64,000 nt of DNA. Source: Mucidula mucida. Lineage: Eukaryota; Basidiomycota; Agaricomycetes; Agaricales; Physalacriaceae. A program made the position numbers and the translations under genes. Below the pieces are notes generated by a model that worked only from the letters and a program-made list of their open reading frames with translations, was not told the origin of the DNA and did no database searches. Every line of letters begins with the position of its first letter. Position 1 is the first letter of the stretch. The stretch spans positions 1 to 64,000 of the forward strand of contig JADNYV010000073.1 in the NCBI GenBank assembly GCA_015501055.1, written 5' to 3'. Of the stretch, positions 45,564 through 56,356 are shown one piece after another.

Positions 45564-45644
45564 GGGCCTCACTGGGAATTGAACCCAGGACCTCCTCGAT
45601 TGTCCCAACCCAAACGAGGAATCATGCGACTAGACCATAAGGCC
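45564..45644 (-). tRNA. tRNA-Pro (UGG) with short intron
   Basis: 81-nt gene on the minus strand. The acceptor stem pairs GGCCTTA with TGAGGCC (one G-U pair). The A box TGGTCTAGTCGCA and B box GGTTCAATTCC are present. The anticodon stem CCTCG/CGAGG encloses a loop TTTGGG that contains TGG, interrupted after position 37 by a small intron of about 9 nt (TTGGGACAA). The T arm CTGGG/CCCAG pairs fully. Anticodon UGG reads proline codons. A T5 terminator follows. Confidence 0.92.
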
Positions 45645-46025
45645 ATGTTATGTCTCAATATTGAACTTCCGAGTCCTCTCGCCGAAACTTCTTCAACAAA
45701 AGTTTCAACGAACTACACGCCGACACGTTAATAATACAAGGGAACTTTATTTATCGTCGTAGTATTTGAGGTACATCAATGTACGAGGGATACTACAGCA
45801 TTGTGATATATAGAACAGCAGGATTCAAAGCGAGGACGAAAGCGATAGCAACTTGAAATATAATGCGGGGAAACCAAAAACAAGGCACTCAAAAAGAAAA
45901 TGAACGTTACGAATGAGCGTAGTGTTGGGACAAATCGTCAACTATGAACAGAAGAAACAAGGAATGTGAGAGCAATGCGATAGCGACAGCAAAACAAAAC
46001 AAAAAAGAGATTTTGTTGTGAGAAA
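45645..46025. other. no recognisable gene
   Basis: A-rich stretch (45880-46025) probably containing the 3' end of the membrane-protein gene at 46026. No feature supported. Confidence 0.4.
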
Positions 46026-46686
46026 TCAAAGCGCCGAGCGGCGGGAAAGCGCCATGAAAACGACGCGCAGGCCGGCGTAGACGAAGCAGCACGGTCCGAG
46101 GAAGTTGATGAGCATGAGGATAGACAACATGGCGAGCATGTCGCCTAGGTCTTCGGGAGACGAGGCGCAGGGGGAGGAGGATCTGACAATCCGAACAGTC
46201 ATCGGCGTCGAGCGCCTTTTGGGTTTTGGATCATCGACGATCCAGCCGAGGCGGCGCCGTGTCTCCATAGGTGTGCGATACGCGCGACGCGGGTTGATGT
46301 CAAGTGTCTCGTTATCCCGCACGGGCGAGAGGAGATGACGACGCGCCCGCGCGAGGGTAGGCGGGTGTGAGGTGATGGGGGTCTGAGGTGGAGTCAGAGT
46401 GGGGGAGATGATGGGTTTGTGCTGTGCAAACGATCTAGATGAGCTGAGCCTGAGGTGGGTTTGGTATCGGAAGCTTACCGAGATAATGTGCTTATTGCCT
46501 TGAGCGATATAGGCGCGTAGTTCCATGACGCATTCAGCGTCCAGTAGCGCAACATCGTTTGTTACTGGAGTTACCTAGGAGCGGGGTCGTTAATAAAGGA
46601 CGAAGATGGCGAGCAGGTGCACTCACCAACGTTGTTGTTGACGCAACAATGGTAGCGTCAACTGGGTCCACTACGTTGAAGTACAT
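46026..46686 (-). CDS. small membrane protein, function unknown
   Basis: Three exons, 46686-46627, 46574-46479 and 46421-46026, joined by GT-AG introns of 52 and 57 bp with consistent phase; 183 residues. The N-terminus reads MYFNVVDPVDATIVASTTTLVTPVTNDVALLDAECV, then MELRAYIAQGNKHIIS. The middle is rich in Pro, Arg and Ser (TLTPPQTPITSHPPTLARARRH), probably disordered and cytosolic. A hydrophobic segment near the C-terminus, MLAMLSILMLINFLGPCCFVY, is a likely membrane anchor. I do not recognise the family. The upstream sequence stays open, so the true start could be earlier than the chosen ATG. Confidence 0.6.
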
Positions 46687-47815
46687 CGCGTGTGTGGACG
46701 GACGATGGGAGAAGGCGCAAATAGAATTCACTTGCAATGGGGAGTTCGGAGATGAGAGCAACTTCTGAGGTGTGTACAGACAGTCCACATTGCTTAAATG
46801 GCATGGGCCACCCAGCGGAGTTGAAATCACCCCTGGTATTGCCATTGTTCGACATTGTCGTGGATGAAAAAGGCAACACAGCGCAGCGAGCGCATTGGAC
46901 ACCTATTGTTCGCCTAACCGAGCAGCGTACTTTCTTTGTTCCCTGAGAAGAGTCATGTCTGAGAGCAAATGCCCAAGGAAACGAGATCCGAGGGTACTTG
47001 TGTCGAATGTGGAAGACAAAGGAAGGGGCCCTCGATCAAAAAGTCTCTTTTTCGAAAATAGCCTAAAACGGTAGCGTGGGAGTTGTGACCCCTAGATCCG
47101 CCACTTGCTATTATCACGTCGTGTCTGCGGGCCTCAACGTGATATTGAAGCGTCTACTGAATCAGTTAAGGAGAGGGCGAGTTCGGTACCGTAGCATGTA
47201 TAGTGTAGTACGGACCGTGCTGTGTTCTGTAAGGGCTAGATGCACGTAAAAATATATCTATCTATCTACTGACCGTTTTTCCCAGACTTCCAAATTGCGG
47301 CGGACAACGTGCTTAGACGTGGGCCGTTTGAAAAAAGGGGTCGACGCTTTCTCTTGATCAGAACCCATAAACGAGAAGACGCGACTGAAACGCTACCCTA
47401 GTATAATAGGATCAGTATGGGTCTTTACCCAGTGAGGACCAGTTCGGAATACATGACCTAGAAATAGGTCAATTGGAAGTCACTGGCTTCTGCGTGTTCT
47501 GAACCGTCAGCACTACCGGGATTTGTGTAGCTTGGGCATTTCAGTGACTCGTGAGTTCTGGAGTGCCTAAGTTACATTTTTTGATTATTGCTGCTCGATG
47601 GAACTCAGCTCAGCCAGCATCAGACCTACGACCATGCTGATTTCGAATACATAGTAGAATTACAATGTACAGCTTGGTATACTATGCAAACGCAATAAAA
47701 AACCCTGAAATCGAGCGAGCGTAAGATACCACATTCATGAGTCATAGAAAAGTCCAAAAGAATGTTTCCGGTACGAGTCAAAAGTAAATACACTGAAAAG
47801 AATAAAAATCTCCTC
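46687..47815. other. intergenic, no supported gene
   Basis: 1.1 kb between two minus-strand genes. It contains a short (TATC)n run near 47262 and holds the 3' region of the TVP38-like gene. The symmetry centre of the inverted duplication falls here, near 47.5 kb. No coding or RNA feature seen. Confidence 0.45.
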
Positions 47816-49648
47816 TCATCTTGCATGTGTGGCGTAACTCGGCGGCGGCGGCGAATAAGTCCTCCCCATCGCAACATCACCATCCGACTGACTACCCGTC
47901 GCCGTATGATACGACAGACCCGTGGGTTCCGCTTCATGATGGTATCCGCGTGTTCGCGGCGTAAGCGGTTCCTCTTCTGGCGCGTATGGATTCGGGAGCG
48001 GCGCTCTAGATTGAGCGCCCGCAAACGTAGCCGTCCTAGGCGTAGACGACGAGTATGCGTACGCTGGCTCCGAGTAAGCTAACGCGGGTGATTGACGCGG
48101 TGATTGGCGGTGGGTGCCAGCGAATGTGGCCGTTCGAGGCGTTGAAGACGTGTACGCAGTCTCCATTGCAGGTGAACGAGTGTACGGTAATTGCGAAGGC
48201 GAAGAGGGATCATAGGAAATCGAATTGCCTCGCGTAGGCGACTGTCGATGTTGTAATTGTGCATCGGGGTACTGCGGGCGCGGGTATGAGACGCCGACGC
48301 CAGGCGATGTTCTAGTGTATCGCGCAGCCTCATCCGTACGTGGATAGACCATCGGTGTATCAGAATGACCCGACGACGACGTTTCGTCGGCCTCCTCCCG
48401 CTTTTGATAGCCATAGTTATTGCTTGGCTTGTATTCGTAGATATCGCTGTGGCTGGGGGATGGAGCATACACAATCTTCGGTGAAGTCGACCCGAATTGA
48501 TGCGGCGAGGATGCAAATGGATACTGCGGTTTGGGAGACGTTAAGGGGATGTTGACCTCGGACGTAGAAGGTCCTGGAGAGTAGGCCTTCGCTACTTTAG
48601 CCTGTCTCGCCTTGCGGCGTTCATAGATTACCTGAGGCTTGACCTTGTTCATTTGTCGGTATATGTACCACATAGCGGCGATAGTGATGAGGAATGTAAC
48701 AGCGAGCACCACATCCGAAATGATGCGGGATTTCGTATCAGTTGTCCCAGACGCGGATTGTTCGAGGATAACGCCAAGGTAGACAGTTATGAACTGTTTC
48801 GGGAGGGAAAGAATGGCGGCGATAGAAAAGACGATAATACCCATACCGCAGGTGGAGAAAACGGCGGTGGTGAAGTGTCCAGGAATAGCACTGAGACGAG
48901 CTATGAGGGCAATTTTGAAACCGCCCTCGCGGACTACTCTTGCTAGACATGCATAAGTTATTTTGGTGCGCTCCATCTTCTCTCCTCGAGCGCGGCAACA
49001 GTACTTGAAGGCGTAAAAGTTGCCCACTTCACCGAGGAAAGTTCCCGCAGCGACGATACCAAAGCCTATCCATAAGCCCCAGACGACACCGCATAGAACA
49101 GCGACGATTTCGTGGCCAAAGAGCGGTGGGAAGGAAATTACGAAGAGCACGCCTATCGGGATTAGGTAGCCAAATGAAAGACTGTCAACCTGATTAGCTC
49201 GATCCACTAGCCTGCCAGAAATCACGTACTCGTGCATCCAGCGCGTCACAGGTGTTAACCATTCGACAATCTGCTTGTGATACAGTGTCATGAGGGCGGT
49301 GAGAGTGCAGATAATGACCAGTGCAACATAATACCCTTTTGATTATTAGCATATTGTCGAGCACGGCGACGACCACTTACATATCCATTCTTTGCGTATC
49401 CAGAAACGCCACTTCCCGAGTGTCTCCCAGTCAAATGCGCCGGTTTTGAGCTCTTTCGCCTCGCTCGGTGTTGGACTTGGCGTGCGGCTGGCATCGCGCC
49501 TTGCCAGCGCCCCAGGACCTAGAGTAACGGTCGACGAAGAGCCATAACTGCCCGTCGGTGGAGGATAAGGGTGGTTGTTAACAGAAAGATTGGGTGTATT
49601 CCACGGTTCCTCAAAGGTGTGGCGGTGCCGGGGCTCGTATTGGGTCAT
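47816..49648 (-). CDS. TVP38: TVP38/TMEM64-family membrane protein (VTT domain)
   Basis: Golgi or endomembrane protein of the VTT (SNARE-associated, DedA-like) family. Three exons: 49648-49381, 49335-49230 and 49181-47816; phases close, giving about 579 residues. The N-terminal 85 residues are hydrophilic (MTQYEPRHRHTFEEPW). A first span YYVALVIICTLTALMTLY precedes VTRWMHDLSFGYLIPIGV. The VTT signature is FPPLFGHEIVAVLCGVVWG, GTFLGEVGNFYAFKYCC and IALIARLSAIPGHFTTAVFS, followed by LPKQFITVYLGVIL. A last span lies near VVLAVTFLITIAAMWYIY. The C-terminal 250 residues are Ser/Pro/Tyr-rich with repeated TPRTATFAG motifs. VTT proteins are linked to membrane traffic and lipid scrambling. The best-preserved gene in the spacer. 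Confidence 0.92.
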
Positions 49649-50261
49649 AGCTGGAAAATATCTCGTCCAGCGAATGTCAGAATGTCGTGGAGAACGTCGG
49701 TCAACGACGGCGAGAACGTGTAGAAGGGTGTCGCCGACGTCGTGATGGTCGGAAGTTAACCTGTGATGGCACAGCCTTGGCATTGTTACCGTCGACAACG
49801 TCACTGAAATTTCCGTTTCTTCGTCGGCATCGTCCTAGGACATTAACGGCGAGCTCCATTCTCGTGGTCGTGGAATGTAGAGCACGATTTGTTCCATGGA
49901 TGCTCGTCATTTCGTGTATATGCGCCGCCGGCCAGATTAGCGGCCACCGGAAATGTCTCAAAGTAGACTACTTTCAAATGCCTTGGCTGGTAGGTCAGCG
50001 ACTACGCATATACGCGCGACGAACACGATATTCGATAAACGCATATATTCGTGTTGCGCGTGCGGTGTAGTCCTTGCAGCAAAGTTGATGTATTGAATGA
50101 AGTTCATCTTGAGAGTAGCAAGCTCAAGTCTTCAAAATTTCTACACGATCTCCCCCTCTCTACATTTACTTATGACAAGCTCACATTCTGACGCATATAC
50201 CTCTTCCCCAAGTGTTCCCAAGCACAGGCAAATTTCATACAGCGACAAGAACTTGGAAGCT
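49649..50261. other. upstream region of TVP38-like gene
   Basis: About 600 bp. It is the likely promoter of the gene at 47816-49648. Only shadow frames. Confidence 0.45.
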
Positions 50262-51300
50262 CTAGTTACCGGAAACGCACCACTTTGTCGAATTGTATGA
50301 CCGATACCCTCTCTCAAGCCCTTGCCTCTGATACCGTGACAATGGCCACTCGGACACTCGGATATCTCCATCTCCAGCTCGCCCTCCTTTGGCAGCTTCG
50401 TGCTCTATTATTATAGCTTGTTCCAGATCGACGTTTGAGTAGCTTGCCTCGTACAGCTTTACTGGTATCTTCGTCTGCATCCTGCTCGCCCAAGACAACC
50501 TCAGGTTCTCGAGCCTGTTCCACATTAACATTTTCATCTGAGTATGGCCCGTACCGGTATTTTGGTCGGGGCTAGCGAACCGCAAAGATTTAAGACCGCG
50601 AGAGATTGTACTTGAGGGACTCCGCAAGCGATGAAGAGAGGAATGCATCCAAGAATCATCTGGAGGCAATTGTCCAGCTATAACGCGGGCGACAAGCCGT
50701 CAAGGTAGATGCGATGTCCTAAGTATATTGTGAGTACAAAGAAATATACACGGAGAGAAACTCACCGTGATGCTGATTGATAGCATCTGAGGGTACAGTA
50801 GATGTGGGCGTCATGTAGTAGAACTCATATGCAGACATACTGTAACCAGGAGAGCAATACAGATAGCTGTGTACAAGGATCTCAATGATGCTACGATAGG
50901 TCTCGAGGTTTGCACCAATACCGCTGACACGCACAATGTGAAACAGGATGAAGAAGGTATGCAGGTTGTTTTAGTGACCAGTGACCAATTGACCTGGCAA
51001 AAAGAGAAGGGCCCGAAGGGGTGATCCTGAACTGTGCAACAATATCAGAGCAGATACAAACTATTCAAAAAGAGATCAACTTAGGGTAAAGCCTTCTGAA
51101 GGAAGGAACTCACTTGTCTCTGCAACATAGCAAAGACTAGGTACAGCAATAAGCTTCAAACTCCCACCATACAGCACCCAGCAGCGCCAAACCTGCCTAG
51201 CAAGAAACGAATGAAGGGACCAATAACAAGTCTGCAAGAATAACATTGAATCCTCGAAGAACATCGATGACCAGCGACTCCGATGCCACAAGAACGAACG
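50262..51300 (-). pseudogene. decayed multi-spanning membrane protein
   Basis: Minus-strand pieces resemble the fungal seven-span membrane proteins that carry a RCWVLYGRSW-like motif. Near 51200 it reads VWRCWVLYGGSLKLIAVPSLCYVAE. Near 50920 it reads IGANLETYRSIIEILVHSYLYCSPGYSMSAYEF, the usual late helix. Downstream a hydrophilic C-terminus (50669-50262, with DPSSTISRGLKS-like residues) may belong to the same gene. Frames are not continuous and I could not splice a full protein, so decay is more likely than complex splicing. Family assignment is tentative. Confidence 0.4.
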
Positions 51301-52202
51301 AGTTTGCCATTGGCAGATCGCATCATCCGTATGATAAAAGATGTCTTGACACGCGCGCCTTACTTACACTTCCTAATCGAACCGCATTACTATTTCGGTA
51401 AGACGGTAAGTCCGAGAGTTCGTCATCTTATACATCTATAGTACCCGCGTAGAATGAGATTGCGGATTACGGGTAGCGCTCACGATTTGGAGTGAAGAGA
51501 CTTTCTATAGCCTGATCTCCGTCCCGGTCCTTACCAATAAGACCCCTCTGTGGCTTTGATGCAAGGCCCAAGACACGTTTGATGTGAGCTCAGAAGTTGT
51601 CTTCCGACAAATACTGCTTGAGGATATGTATGACAGTGAATCCGGGGGCGTCCAGCCCTCCTGTATGCGTATAACGCTGCAGAGCTCGACAGTCATCGTG
51701 CGCCAGCGCAAGTAGAGCTCTCATCGATGGCCAACACCCCATCTGGAGATATAGGGCGATGGCTCTCATGAAGATTGTTGCAATGTGCCAGTTCGGTCTA
51801 CCAAAGTTGTTAGCGACGCGCATGCTACCATAACACAACGTACTGATATGTCGATTAGCAAGCCGGCCAGTCCCATTGCTCAGCTTTTCTGCCGTCTGGC
51901 ACTTAACGTGGGTCGCTAAACAGAGTCTTCTTTTCCGATACGATGTGATTATCAGTTAAAGGTTCGTCGCGTCGTCCTGAGGGTAGCGCTAGCCGGAAAA
52001 TACGATAGATGCAATGAAATGATTCTGAGACGGCGACGACGAGCTCGTAGCGCAGCGCAAGTCGAGACGAGAGTAACCTATGGTAATGGTAATGCAACAG
52101 TATAGGCGTCCGCCGTATGTCGCGCCAAGGGTATTGAAGTGCGGCTGGACCCAAGAGCTGACCTTAGGCGACATGGCTAATTTGTGGGTGTCGGGCGAGC
52201 TG
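51301..52202. other. no recognisable gene
   Basis: Minus-strand frames around 51838-51505 (NNFGRPNWHIATIFMRAIALYL, TVIHILKQYLSEDNF) look peptide-like but lack family features or a supported start. Confidence 0.35.
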
Positions 52203-52660
52203 CGGGAGACGCTTTGATGATGGTGGCAAGAGCAGAGGTCGGAGGCCGATCACCGTGACTTTGTCATTTTCGACCTGAGTACCATCATGTGCATTGTCAG
52301 CGACGACAATATGGGCTATGAAACGACATTCTCTGCTTACCATCGTCTAGAGCTGCCTTTCATATTGGATTAGACGGAAAGGCCTTTTGGTGGGTCTTAT
52401 TGACTGGCATACATAATTGCTGACCTTCAACTGACCTTTGAACAGCATCTACTCATGAACTTGCAAACGGTCACCTGGTCATCATTGACACCTCTAAGCT
52501 CTCACACTCTCTCGCACTTTGCGCATCGGTAACGGAGATATTCGCAGTTCACCCGAATGACAGGAAGAATGAACGCCTTCGCATTGTGGGACAAATCTAG
52601 TCTTGGCTGGTCCGAGTGGTCGGCGCCGCTGCTCATGGTTTCGCAACTGTGGTGTCACGG
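52203..52660 (+). pseudogene. conserved gene fragment (right copy), family unknown
   Basis: Inverted partner of 42285-42724, read on the plus strand: CIVSDDNMGYETTFS, then THELANGHLVIIDTSKLSHSL and ASVTEIFAVHPN with one codon removed relative to the left copy. It marks the inner end of the right arm. Confidence 0.5.
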
Positions 52661-52814
52661 TCTCTCAAAATGATGTCTTGTTCTGATAGACAATGGGGAA
52701 CTCTTTTGGCATTACTTAGTTACGCTTGACTAAAGCTATGTCGCATTTCCTCAACCTCCGATTAAAATGCTCCTTTGGCCTGGCCTAATGGTGTATTATG
52801 AGCATACATAACAA

Positions 52815-54378
52815 TCAAAGACCGCGCGTGCCACTTACTGGACCAACCTCACACAGCTTGAGCTCGTATCTCAAAACGATCATTTCATACGCCGTTCTGA
52901 GTTCCGCCAGCGCGAGAGCTTTACCCAAGCACGCCCTGTACATCAAATCAGTCATGTATCCGAACACCAAGTCGTCTTGGTAGCGTACATCGGTCCCTCG
53001 GAAAAGGGCTGAAACTCCCTCTTCTTCGCGTCCATGTTCCCATCGTCTTCCAGCCAGCGTTCAGGGCGGAAATCTTCTGCATCGGGTCCCCAGACGGACG
53101 CGTCACGACTGGCATATAAAACGGTGCGGCTACTGTCGTTCCCGGAGTCAGTGTCTGTCCGTATATCGTTAAGCCTTGTGGCGGAACAATGCGAGGGAGG
53201 CCCAGCCCGATGGTGGGTTGGATGCGCAGCATTTCGTTGACGCAAGCGTGGAGATAATCCCTCGAGGTGCCGCTAGTAAGTTCCTTGTGGAGTTTATCCT
53301 GAACAAAGGGATATGAGGCGAGCTGGAACAGCCCGGTCGCTAGAGAACTGCAAACATTGTATGAGCATCAATCGCCACCGGGAAACAAACACGGCTCTGA
53401 CCTGGTCATTGTGTCTGACCCGGCAATCAGCAAACCCATCATAGCTGAGCGAGGACGGACGTGATCCTGCTTCAAGTTCCAGAATAGCGCATTCGGCCCA
53501 GAGCGATGTATCATCCTCATCGTCAGGTTTACTACATGTTGGGACGAGATCATCTGTTTCCGCATAGCGAGCTGTACCAACGGACGCCACCAGGATGGAA
53601 CCATGGCTAAGTAACCGCGATCTGTGCCCTTTCGCTTAAGATGGAGATCGCTGGGACGTTGATGATTTCATCCAAATGGGCGGCATCTTTGGGTACGGCG
53701 ACCGTGTCCTCGCCCGCATTGATCAGTCCCCACGGATTATCGAAAAGGAGCGCAGTCACCCAGTCCATAGCAAGGTAAGCACACCCTGTGAAAGGAACGC
53801 GTCAGATGACAGCGACTTTAAGATGTCAAGACGAACACGGAACGCAGTCAAAGCCTTCTTTAGGCATGTGCTCCCACTGGTCGAGCATCGCGTTGACGAA
53901 TTCCTTCATCCGTGGGGTGAAGTCCGAGATCACCTTCCCGGTGAAGATCTGCGACATGTCCTTTCGGATGGGGGCGTGCTGCGCGCGGTTCAGCGTTGAG
54001 AATATGCTGCGCGACCCGTTGGCCATGAAACCGTCGTAAAAGTCGGCCTTGAAGACGCCGTTGGTGCGAGGACCGTAAATCTCCGACATGGCGCCTGGGG
54101 CGGAGAAGGATATCTCGCCTGGAGAGATGCGTACGATGGGACCTGAAAAAAGTTTATGTCCATTATCATTACTGATTCGGCGGTGTAGACTGACCATATT
54201 TCTGATGAGTTTCCGCAAGGATTTCGGAGTACCGACCACTGCAGAACGTCCAAAATTTCCAAGCGTACGAGAACTTGGCGAGGAATGGTCCTGGGTACCT
54301 CCGCAGAGAGAAGCGGTCGATGTAGTACGGGACGACGTGGAAAGCAAAGAAGAGCGCAAAGACAACCTCAATAAGCAT
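52815..54378 (-). pseudogene. cytochrome P450, frameshifted
   Basis: ATG at 54378 opens an N-terminal membrane anchor (MLIEVVFALFFAFHVVPYY), then RYPGPFLAKFS. Introns joined by eye give QKYG-PIVRISPGEISF and FDCVPW-CAYLAMDW. A frameshift follows ISIL near 53640 before VPSWWRPLVQLA. The I-helix motif AGSDTMT and the K-helix ExxR (NEMLRIQP) are present. A second shift follows VAAPFY before SRDASVWGPDAEDFRPERWLE. The heme loop, spliced across an intron, reads FSEGP-M-ACLGKALA, so the usual arginine of FxxGxRxCxG is methionine while the cysteine ligand is kept. The end is LRYELKL...RGL. It resembles fungal P450s of secondary or xenobiotic metabolism. Two shifts plus the heme-loop change argue for a pseudogene. 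Confidence 0.83.
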
Positions 54379-55520
54379 GATGCAATAGTGCGAGTGGGAT
54401 GGTTATCACCAAGACGTTTTCTAACCGGCTTTTAAGGTGACGGTCGACTCCAGAAAAGCTACTGGCGGAGAAATGGCTAGTGTTCGCGTAAGGCAGATTG
54501 TGCTCGCTGCTGTATGGAGGCACCCGTACATTTAACCATGGCATCTGAGAAGACGTCAACTATTATTAACGTGAGAAACAGACCAGATTGGGAGGCATAG
54601 GAAAGCGTTAACCTCTTCTTTACACGCACAATAGAACGTGGTATTGCCACTGCGCTATGCGTGTCGCAGCCACCCCAAATTGAGAGACATTCTGGGTGTA
54701 GTGGAGGTCGAAAAGAGATCGTTGAAGATCGGGCCGGGTAGACCAGGTGACTTTCATAACCTCACCGTTGCCCAATAACCTTCACGCGTACATTGTCCCG
54801 TTCTACCACTGAATACTAGCTCGGCAATTTATTCCCCGATGACTCATGATTCAGTGCATTCGAAAGGTGCTGCCCAACGCAAACATGCGAGCCAAGGCAA
54901 ACGGTTATCTAGTCCACTAAAATCAATTCGAGGCGTACGAAACCCTCGGGATCTCATGTCTAATGACTTGTCAAAAAAAACCAGAAAGAACACGAAATCC
55001 TTGTACCTTTGAAAGTCATAGTAGACGCTGAAAAAATGTATGTGAACATGTCGGGCGATGATTCTACAGCAGCAGTGGCAGCCTGGAATTGAGCGCGGGA
55101 CGTGACAGCTCCCGCGAGAGACCGCGATTTCGTCATGGTTCCCGGAGCCAGCGCGTCGGCACCACCCTCGAAGCTCGTCGCGTCGTACAGATTCTTCATT
55201 CTATTGTGCCTTGTCGCAAAATGCGCCATACATTCCGGGAAGCGAGAGACTCGGAGTCAATGCCGGAGGTCGTCCTCTGAAGTGAAAAGACTGAGCTAAG
55301 AAAGAGCCCTCTGCATGTCCAGAATGTAAATGTCATTGACTAGGACGTACCTTTTCCGGTGTCGACTCCGTCGTCGAGGATTAAGAATACCATTCCGCTG
55401 TGGTAGGCAGAATTCGGCGCGAAAGTGGCTCTTGAAGGACGGGCGCGCTGTCGACCCCGCGACTCTGCTTGCTTGTTGAAACACAGACAGTGAAGAGAAA
55501 GCCATTGAACGATGAGGTCT
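54379..55520. other. upstream of P450 relic, with a repeated fragment
   Basis: 55350-55520 repeats 43735-43900 in inverted orientation. Minus-strand 55229-55020 reads NLYDATSFEGGADALAPGTMTKS, peptide-like but unassigned. The boundary at about 55520 is where this fragment is fused to the HMG-CoA synthase relic. No gene called. Confidence 0.4.
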
Positions 55521-56139
55521 TTAGTGTTGTTGCTGGTGATATTGCCGTGTACGTGAGGGTGTGGCGCGTCCAGCTGGTGGTGCTGGTGCCGTCGCACTCC
55601 TCATTGGCCCGAACGCCCCCGTCGTGTTTGAACGTAAGCGCCACGCAATGTTTAAAGTGTAACCACAGCATGAATTATCAACGTTCAGCCATACACGGAA
55701 CCTACATGGCCAACACGTACGACTTTTATAAGCCGAATCTATGATGCATGTTTGATAGTTGCGAGAAAAGAACCATAGCAGGATTTCGTATACCCCCGAG
55801 GGGTTGCTGGAGAATATTTGGCCGGGTGCGTATACTCTAGTGTTTCGACCGCAAATTCACATAACGGGTCACGGGGGTCTTTGAAGTGAAGCTATATATA
55901 CATCATAACGGGTCACGGACCACTTTGGTCAGGCACGAGCCTCCAAATAAGGAAATTTCAGGTCCCGCTATAAGCGGAACTGTCCAAAAAAGGCAATTTA
56001 AGGGTCTGTGAAGCTGTTCGCTGTAACTTCAGACCATAATGGGTCACAGGCTGTGAAGTTACGGTTGAAACGCTACAGTAATCTGGATAGTGTTGATGTG
56101 AAGTATAGGAGGAAGTATGTGCGAGCTCCGGTTGTATGA
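55521..56139 (+). pseudogene. ERG13: HMG-CoA synthase pseudogene (right copy)
   Basis: Inverted, more truncated copy of 39205-40163. It begins in VAGDIAVY, is shifted in the ARPAGGAGA region, and keeps the intron starting GAACGTAAGCG. It then reads [17 protein letters not shown] and jumps directly to REKNHSRISYTPEGLLENIWPGAYTL, the same internal deletion as the left copy. A 244-bp MITE interrupts it at 55835-56078. It resumes LDSVDVKYRRKYVRAPVV with stop TGA at 56137-56139. The N-terminal half, including the catalytic cysteine, is missing. Confidence 0.87.
55835..56078. mobile_element. 244-bp MITE with TA target duplication
   Basis: Imperfect terminal inverted repeats of 27 bp (22 matching), beginning CTCTAGTGTTTCGACCG on the left and CTGTAGCGTTTCAACCG on the right. 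Flanked by TA at 55833-55834 and 56079-56080. The paralogous left arm (near 39285) has no insert, which fixes the boundaries. Internal copies of ATAACGGGTCACGG occur twice, with a variant once inverted side. No coding capacity; probably mobilised by a Tc1/mariner-type transposase. Confidence 0.85.
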
Positions 56140-56356
56140 TTTCGTATAGGCCTCAGTATTAAACATCGTTTAAAGACAATGTTTTTACATCTTAGTAGGT
56201 CTTTGGTCGGACGGTGCCACCACCCGATTTCGAGAGGTGACGAATTCACCACAGAGTAATTAGCGCGTCGTCGTTAAAGGCTTTGAAGTTTGGACGCGTG
56301 AATGGCCCGTGAGCGTCCAAGTCACCTCACATGGCACAACAATGTCACACGCTCCT

